From an uncultured Pseudomonadota bacterium (GTDB lineage: Bacteria > Lernaellota > Lernaellaia > Lernaellales > Lernaellaceae), in the NCBI GenBank assembly GCA_937967875.1, contig CALBTQ010000582.1:1-10152 (forward strand): a stretch of DNA of 10,152 nt, given 5' to 3'. Position numbers and translations under genes: made by a program. A model generated the notes under the pieces. The model had not been told where the DNA came from and did not search any database. It saw only the letters and a list, made by a program, of their open reading frames with translations. Below are positions 5,838-10,152 of this stretch, in pieces (positions within the stretch are counted from its first letter, which is position 1; each line of letters starts with the position of its first letter).

Positions 5838-7927
5838 CAGCCGTTGCCTCCTTCTCCCACCAGCGCGCCCCATCGTTGCATGACGGTCATGCGCGCCCAT
5901 TCGTTTTCCGGCCGGCGCAAATGCGGATCGTCGCGCAGGACGCGCAACGCTTCCGCGCGGGCCTCGTCGAGCAATGGTAAATCATGGATGGTCCAGGCGG
6001 CAAAGCGCAACGACGGCAGCCCGGCCTGGCGCACGCCGAACAATTCGCCCGGTCCGCGTTGCTGCAGATCGGCCTCGGCGATGGCGAAACCGTCGTTGCA
6101 GGCGGCGAGCATCGCCAAACGCGCGTGCGCCTCGTCGGTGGTGGCGGCATTGTGCAGCAGCACGCACAGGCCGTCGCGCTCGCCGCGCCCGATGCGTCCG
6201 CGCAACTGATGCAACTGGCTCAGGCCGAAATGGTCGGCGTTTTCCACGACAAGCACCGAAGCGTCCGGCACGTCGAGGCCGACCTCGATGACGGTCGTGG
6301 CCACGAGCACCTGCGTTTTTTTCGCGGCGAAATCATCGAGCACATCCTGACGCGCGGCCGGTTTCATGCGTCCATGCAGCACCTCGACGCCGAACTCGGC
6401 CAGCGGCCCCAGGGACAATTCCGCCACGAGCGAAGCGACATCCTTTTTGCGCGGATCGAGCGTCGCCAAGCGCGGGCAGACGACGAAACATTGGTCGCCC
6501 GCGCGCAAGCGTTCGGCGACGGTTTTATATACGTCGTCGCGCTGCGTTTCATCGGCCAGACGCGTTTCGACCCGCCCGCGCCCGCCGGGTTTTTCGTCGA
6601 GCTTGCTGACGTCCAGATCGCCGTAGACCGTCAGCGCCAGACTGCGCGGAATGGGCGTGGCGGTGAGGACCAGCACGTCGGGTTGCGGGCCTTTTTGGAT
6701 CAACGCCGAGCGCTGGGCGACGCCGAATTTGTGCTGCTCGTCGACCACGACCAATCCCAGTCGCGGAAACTGCACGCCGCCCGAGAGCAGTGCGTGCGTG
6801 CCGACGACAATGGGCTCCAGACCCAGCGCAATGCGTTCTTCCATGCGTCGCCGTGGCGCGCCGGTCAGCGAACCGGTCACCAGCGCGACTGTCAGGCCGT
6901 GCGGCGCGAGCCATTGCGTGAAACGCTCCGCGTGTTGCCGCGCAAGAATTTCCGTCGGGGCCATCACGGCGGCCTGCCAACCGTGTTGCGCGGCGACGAA
7001 CGCGGCGAGCAACGCCAGAACGGTTTTGCCCGAGCCCACGTCGCCGTGCAGTAGGCGGTGCATCGGACGATCGTCGGCCATGTCGGTCAGAATCGCGGCG
7101 AGCGATGCGCGTTGTCCGGCGGTCAGCGCGAAGGGCAAGGTTTGCAACAACGGCGCACAGGTCGCCTCCGGTTGCGGGTAGGCGATGCCCTCGCGTCGTC
7201 GACCGGCGGCGCGCTGCATGGCCAGCCCCAATTGAAAGGCGAACATTTCCTCGAAAAGCAGGCTGCGCAGGACGACGCCGCGCGGGTCCTGCAATGCTTC
7301 CAACGACGTTTCGTCATCCGGATGATGCAGATGCGTCGCGGCTTCGCCCAGCGGAAACAAGCCGTGGCGTTCACGCACGTCGGCGGGCAACGCGCCCGGC
7401 CAATGCGGCGCAATACGCTCGATCGCGATGCGCACGATCTTGCGCCAGGACTTTTGCCGCAGCCCTTCGGTTTCGCTGTAGATCGCGCGCAGGCCGCCGG
7501 AGACGACGGGTTCATCGATCTTCTGTGCGTCGGGATTTTGCATCTGGAGCGTTTCATTGTAGGCGCGCACATCGCCGGTCACCAGTAGGCGGTCGCCGTG
7601 GTTGAATTCGCTGCCGCCCCAGCCGAACCACACCACGCTCACCTCGCCGCTCGCGTCGGTCAGGACCGCCTCGGTACGGCGCAACCGGCCGCGTCCGCCC
7701 AGGGTGCGGATTTTGGTCACTTCCCCAATGACAGTGGCGCGGCCGTCGAGCGGCAGTTTTTCGATGGGCGTGATCGTGCGGCGATCCTCATAGCGCAACG
7801 GCAGCGTCAGCAGCAGATCTTCGACCGTGACGATGCCTTTGCGTTTCAAGAGCGCGGCCGTCTTCGGGCCGATGCCCGGCAGGCGGTCGACGGTTTGCAG
7901 GTGTTCACTACGGTAAGTGTCGGTCAT
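5837..7927 (-). CDS. recG: ATP-dependent DNA helicase RecG
   Basis: RecG is a superfamily 2 double-strand DNA translocase that remodels stalled replication forks and branch-migrates Holliday junctions. At 696 residues it matches the family length. The N-terminal part has a helix-hairpin-helix-like LPGIGPKTAALLKRKGI (16-32) and an OB-fold wedge domain (about 60-150). The helicase motifs follow: Walker A GDVGSGKT (295-302), motif Ia APTEILARQH (323-332), Walker B DEQHKFG (396-402), motif III TATPIPR (422-428), motif V VIEVGLDVP (546-554) and motif VI QLRGRIGR (574-581). The TRG region EADLQQRGPGELFGVRQAG (618-636), which couples ATP use to translocation, is intact. All key residues are present, so it should be active. 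The ATG at 7927 has no clear Shine-Dalgarno sequence and follows the polyglutamine gene by 51 bases. Its stop overlaps lipA. Confidence 0.97.
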   Translation of the reverse strand: MTDTYRSEHLQTVDRLPGIGPKTAALLKRKGIVTVEDLLLTLPLRYEDRRTITPIEKLPLDGRATVIGEVTKIRTLGGRGRLRRTEAVLTDASGEVSVVWFGWGGSEFNHGDRLLVTGDVRAYNETLQMQNPDAQKIDEPVVSGGLRAIYSETEGLRQKSWRKIVRIAIERIAPHWPGALPADVRERHGLFPLGEAATHLHHPDDETSLEALQDPRGVVLRSLLFEEMFAFQLGLAMQRAAGRRREGIAYPQPEATCAPLLQTLPFALTAGQRASLAAILTDMADDRPMHRLLHGDVGSGKTVLALLAAFVAAQHGWQAAVMAPTEILARQHAERFTQWLAPHGLTVALVTGSLTGAPRRRMEERIALGLEPIVVGTHALLSGGVQFPRLGLVVVDEQHKFGVAQRSALIQKGPQPDVLVLTATPIPRSLALTVYGDLDVSKLDEKPGGRGRVETRLADETQRDDVYKTVAERLRAGDQCFVVCPRLATLDPRKKDVASLVAELSLGPLAEFGVEVLHGRMKPAARQDVLDDFAAKKTQVLVATTVIEVGLDVPDASVLVVENADHFGLSQLHQLRGRIGRGERDGLCVLLHNAATTDEAHARLAMLAACNDGFAIAEADLQQRGPGELFGVRQAGLPSLRFAAWTIHDLPLLDEARAEALRVLRDDPHLRRPENEWARMTVMQRWGALVGEGGNG
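5847..5853 (-). promoter_or_regulatory. Ribosome binding site of lipA
   Basis: AAGGAGG on the minus strand, within the last codons of recG and nine bases before the ATG at 5837. It decides the lipA start against upstream in-frame ATGs inside recG. Confidence 0.8.
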
Positions 7928-7978
7928 GTGCGGATGCCGTCCGGTCTTGTCGGTTTGTGCTGCGCGACGGCGACGTCT

Positions 7979-8770
7979 TTACGGCGTGCGCGTCCGGCTG
8001 CCGCCACGCCCGCCGCGTCGACGACCGCCGCGCCGGCTCTTGCGTTTTTCCGGCGAAGCGCCCTCGCCGCTCGGCTGTTGTTGCTGCGGCGCAGCGGGTT
8101 TGGGTTGCTGCGGAGAGGATTGTTGCTGTTGCTGTTGTTGTTGTTGTTGTTGTTGCTGCTGCTGCGGTCCCGCCGGCTTGCGGCTACGCTGTCCGCCACG
8201 GTCGCGATCGCGACGGCCGGGCTCGCGCTGGGCGGGCTTTTTGTCGCCTTTGTTGAAGGCCAGATCGGAGCGGCTGGGTTTTTCCGGCTCCTCGGCGGTC
8301 ATCTCGCCGACTTTTTTCGCGGGGCGCATCGGTCGCCGGGGCGGACGATGTTTGTTGCGTTCGGCGCGCAGCCGTTCCTTCTGCGCCTTTTCCTTCTGGC
8401 GCAACACGCGTTCCTGATTGCCGATCAACTCGGCCACCGACGCGGGCGGTTCGGCCAGTTCGACGCGGTCGATATTGAGCGCCTGCTCCGAGGCGATCAG
8501 CGCTTCCACATTTTCGATGATGTGCAGCGCTTCCTGGCTGGCGTAGGTGCGGTTTTCGTCGTCGAGCGCCTCGTAGCCGCTGTAGATATTGCGCAGATCG
8601 TTGAGCATCACTTCGGTGGAGATGCGCAAGTCCTTGCGGCGCAGCAGGCGCATGACGTTTTCGCGCACCTGCGCGCCGTGATCGCTGTGGCGCTGGTTCG
8701 CGTTCTCGTCGTGCAATTGCTCGGTCAACATTTCCCGCAGACGACCAATCGTCTTTTTCATTTCATCCAT
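7979..8770 (-). CDS. Uncharacterised basic protein with polyglutamine tract and RGG-like tail
   Basis: This encodes 263 residues in three parts. Residues 1-100 look helical and folded, with a clear mixed pattern (VMRLLRRKDLRISTEVMLNDLRNIY; EALHIIENVEALIASEQ). Residues 115-150 are a highly charged probable coiled coil (ERVLRQKEKAQKERLRAERNKHR). From about 150 the chain is low-complexity: Lys/Arg/Pro-rich, 15 uninterrupted Gln (203-217), a second Gln run at 229-232, then SRRGGRRRGGRGGSRTRTP, an RGG-like tail typical of nucleic-acid binding disordered regions. I do not recognise the family. The folded N-terminus and ordered start support a real gene. The ATG at 8770 overlaps the radical SAM gene's stop (ATGGATGA), with a GGAG eight bases upstream. 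It lies 51 bases before recG, suggesting but not proving a role in DNA or RNA metabolism. The Gln tract is encoded by mixed CAA and CAG codons. Confidence 0.82.
   Translation of the reverse strand: MDEMKKTIGRLREMLTEQLHDENANQRHSDHGAQVRENVMRLLRRKDLRISTEVMLNDLRNIYSGYEALDDENRTYASQEALHIIENVEALIASEQALNIDRVELAEPPASVAELIGNQERVLRQKEKAQKERLRAERNKHRPPRRPMRPAKKVGEMTAEEPEKPSRSDLAFNKGDKKPAQREPGRRDRDRGGQRSRKPAGPQQQQQQQQQQQQQQQSSPQQPKPAAPQQQQPSGEGASPEKRKSRRGGRRRGGRGGSRTRTP
8120..8164 (-). repeat. In-frame CAA/CAG trinucleotide repeat (15 Gln codons)
   Basis: Fifteen consecutive glutamine codons, ten CAA and five CAG, including a pure run of seven CAA (8135-8155). Changes in repeat number would alter the length of the Gln tract without shifting the frame. 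A shorter four-codon run is at 8075-8086. The mixed codons suggest some stability, while the pure CAA core is the part most prone to slippage. Confidence 0.92.
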
Positions 8771-9647
8771 CTACTTGTCTCCACCCTTGCGTCAAACCCA
8801 GGCGGCGGGCCGTGCGCCATGCACGCTCCCGTTCCCGCCGATGCAACGATCGATTCAATCCGTCCCGCGTAACAGCTTGGTGCGCGGGAAAGTACTGCGT
8901 CATCAGGCTGATGGGTATTGCGTTCTTATACCTTCTTTTCAATTTGTACAACACCCGGCGCGTTTCTTCCAGCCGTCCCGGCAGCACGAGGTGTCGAATG
9001 AGCATCCCCGCGTCGGCCAGACCGTTTTCGTCGACGTGCAGCGGGCCGTACTGTTCGACCAGCCAGTCGATGGCCTGCCAATTCGCCGCCGGCAGCCAGG
9101 CGTATCCGGACAGCTCGTGCGCCATGTTCGGCGAAAGGTACTTGATGTCCGGCAACCAGATTTGCACGGTGGAGGTGAGCAGCTTGAGCACCTCGACGCG
9201 CTCGAAGCCGTTGGAGTTGGCCAGCAGCGGAATGGTCAGACCGCGCCGGCGCGCCAGATACGCAGCGGCGGCGATCTGCGGCCAGTAGTGCGTCGGGTTG
9301 ACCAGGTTGACGTTGTGCGCGCCGCGCCGTTGCAGGCGCAGCATCGCCTCGGCCAGTTGATCGACGCTGTAGACATCGCCCACGCCTTGGCGGCTGATCG
9401 GCCAGTTCTGGCAGAACAGACAATGCAGTGTGCAGTGGCTGAAGAAGATCGTCCCCGAGCCGCGCGTGCCGCTGATCGGCGGTTCCTCGCCGTGATGCAG
9501 CGTGACCGCGGCGATGCGCAGTTCGTCGCTTGCGCGGCCGGCGCCCCCTTGCCCTTCCCGTCTCCGAGCGCCGCAACGACGCGGGGAGAGGCGGCAGGGC
9601 GACTGCATCCGGTACAGTTCACGAATGGCGGATAATGCCGCGGACAT
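8763..9647 (-). CDS. Radical SAM protein, PflX-like (COG1313)
   Basis: This 294-residue radical SAM protein is like the uncharacterised homologue of pyruvate formate-lyase activating enzyme known as PflX. The SAM cluster motif CxxxCxxC is at Cys72, 76 and 79 (HCTLHCLFCQNWPIS), preceded by the hallmark GEEPPISGTRGSGTIFFS (53-70). NLVNPTHYWPQI (114-125) and LPDIKY (165-170) are also typical. The substrate of this family is unknown. The N-terminal cysteine cluster seen in relatives (C-x-L-C-P-R-x-C-G ... G-F-C) is partly lost: here CRLSPRRCG (18-26) has Ser21 for Cys, and the downstream Cys is absent (GQGGAGRAS). A second iron-sulfur site may not form. The start at 9647 has an AGGA six bases upstream and lies eight bases after the preceding gene's stop. 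Longer open sequence upstream does not resemble the family. Its stop overlaps the next gene. Confidence 0.9.
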   Translation of the reverse strand: MSAALSAIRELYRMQSPCRLSPRRCGARRREGQGGAGRASDELRIAAVTLHHGEEPPISGTRGSGTIFFSHCTLHCLFCQNWPISRQGVGDVYSVDQLAEAMLRLQRRGAHNVNLVNPTHYWPQIAAAAYLARRRGLTIPLLANSNGFERVEVLKLLTSTVQIWLPDIKYLSPNMAHELSGYAWLPAANWQAIDWLVEQYGPLHVDENGLADAGMLIRHLVLPGRLEETRRVLYKLKRRYKNAIPISLMTQYFPAHQAVTRDGLNRSLHRRERERAWRTARRLGLTQGWRQVDG

Positions 9648-9655
9648 GGGGCTTC

Positions 9656-10078
9656 CTAAAAACGGTAAAACTCCATGGCGTCGATGTGCTTGTAGCGATC
9701 GGCTTTCAAGCGACGGATGGCCAGATCGCGAATCAGCGAGCGGTAACCTTCCTCGTCGTCGACCGCCAGCGTCTTGACCCGCTTGACGATCTGCTTGGCC
9801 ACCGACAGCGGATGAAAAATATACCCCTTGGAAAAACGCCATCCCTCGCGATACGGCAGCAGGCGCGCCTCGAACACCTGCCCTTTGGTGAAGACGGACG
9901 GCAGTTCGTCGCGCACGTAATACTTCGCCTTGGTCAGCAGGTCGCGCACATGGACGCCGTTCTTGTCGATTTTCTTGACCAGAAACAGGCTGTGGATGTT
10001 CTTGCCGAAGCCCTCGTACACTTCGCATTCCTCGGGCGGAAGCTTTTCGGTACGCATCTGCAAAAACGATTGCATCGG
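9656..10078 (-). CDS. Unidentified conserved-looking protein, N-terminally truncated by contig end
   Basis: The frame is open from the right-hand adapter to a TAG at 9656-9658, giving about 140 residues of the C-terminal part. It has a beta-rich stretch (HSLFLVKKIDKNGVHVRDLL, then YYVRDELPSVFTKGQVFEARLLPY and GWRFSKGYIFHP) resembling a small barrel. A basic helical end follows (VAKQIVKRVKTLAVDDEEGYRSLIRDLAIRRLKADRYKH). A nucleic-acid binding or PUA/S1-like barrel is conceivable but unproven. The apparent extra N-terminal residues MFSSDLP of the longer open frame come wholly or partly from adapter. ATG codons at 10075 and shortly downstream are in frame, but a start there cannot be told from truncation. 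It ends eight bases before the radical SAM gene. Confidence 0.75.
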   Translation of the reverse strand, partial: PMQSFLQMRTEKLPPEECEVYEGFGKNIHSLFLVKKIDKNGVHVRDLLTKAKYYVRDELPSVFTKGQVFEARLLPYREGWRFSKGYIFHPLSVAKQIVKRVKTLAVDDEEGYRSLIRDLAIRRLKADRYKHIDAMEFYRF

Positions 10079-10079
10079 C

Positions 10080-10152
10080 AGATCGGAAGAGAACACGTCT
10101 GAACTCCAGGCACCGAATACGATATCGTAAGCCGTCTTCTGCTAGAAAAAAA
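10080..10152. other. Illumina TruSeq i7 adapter contamination plus poly-A, right end
   Basis: Bases 10080-10113 match the AGATCGGAAGAG...CCAG-CAC i7 adapter with two changes (10092, 10110). Bases 10114-10121 are the index CGAATACG, the exact reverse complement of the left-end index. Bases 10122-10145 match the P7 tail (CGTCTTCTGCT) with three changes, and 10146-10152 are A, as in read-through past the fragment end. None of this is genomic. A plus-strand open frame here encodes RSEENTSELQ, an adapter-derived peptide. Confidence 0.98.

Noticed and set aside
7924..8199. Minus-strand frame with a polyasparagine run over the repeat
   Set aside because: It is the shifted reading of the CAA/CAG repeat (AAC/AGC); the polyglutamine frame has the longer, ordered N-terminal domain and proper start context.
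9930..10130. Small plus-strand protein ending RSEENTSELQ...
   Set aside because: The C-terminal part is translated adapter, and the rest is antisense to the truncated minus-strand gene.
1..10152. Terminal inverted repeats suggesting a transposon or linear replicon
   Set aside because: Both ends match sequencing adapter with the same index, so the symmetry comes from library preparation.

Overview
The window is a roughly 10 kb piece of a GC-rich, Gram-negative bacterial chromosome, and it carries sequencing artefacts at both ends. Bases 1-54 and 10080-10152 are Illumina TruSeq i7 adapter with the same index read in opposite orientations, followed on the right by a poly-A run. The biological sequence is therefore about 55-10079, and the genes at both edges are cut off. 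Mpl (recycling of meso-DAP muropeptides), high GC and tightly overlapping genes suggest a proteobacterium, perhaps an uncultured 'deltaproteobacterial-grade' lineage. That assignment is inference; no marker gene settles it.

Layout. At the left edge is the C-terminal end of a plus-strand membrane protein (56-307). Its tail overlaps convergently with the last gene of a long minus-strand array. Read in transcription order from right to left, that array has two parts. The upstream part is: an unidentified protein truncated at its N-terminus (9656-10078), a PflX-like radical SAM protein (8763-9647), a lysine/arginine-rich protein with 15 consecutive glutamines and an RGG-like tail (7979-8770), recG (5837-7927) and lipA (4983-5837). 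The downstream part starts after a 69-base gap that holds a good sigma70-type extended -10 promoter. It contains a 68-residue protein of unknown function (4707-4913), ldcA (3762-4694), a cytoplasmic-looking serine hydrolase of the S12/beta-lactamase fold (2692-3768), mpl (1265-2695) and a DHH-family protein with degenerate motifs (279-1268).

How the genes work together. The downstream operon reads as cytoplasmic peptidoglycan recycling. LdcA trims the terminal D-Ala from recovered tetrapeptide. The S12 hydrolase resembles the AmiE-type group and may split MurNAc from peptide. Mpl re-attaches the tripeptide to UDP-MurNAc. The role of the small leader protein and of the DHH protein is not known. 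The upstream array mixes housekeeping genes (replication-fork rescue, lipoic acid synthesis) with two or three uncharacterised proteins.

Nearly all spacings are very short or overlapping (ATGA, GTGA, ATGCTGA, TGATG and ATGGATGA junctions), consistent with translational coupling. There are no RNA genes, CRISPR arrays or mobile elements that I can support. No new defence or mobile system is visible. The most novel points are the polyglutamine protein, the small leader ORF, the possible intracellular amidase and the degenerate DHH protein.
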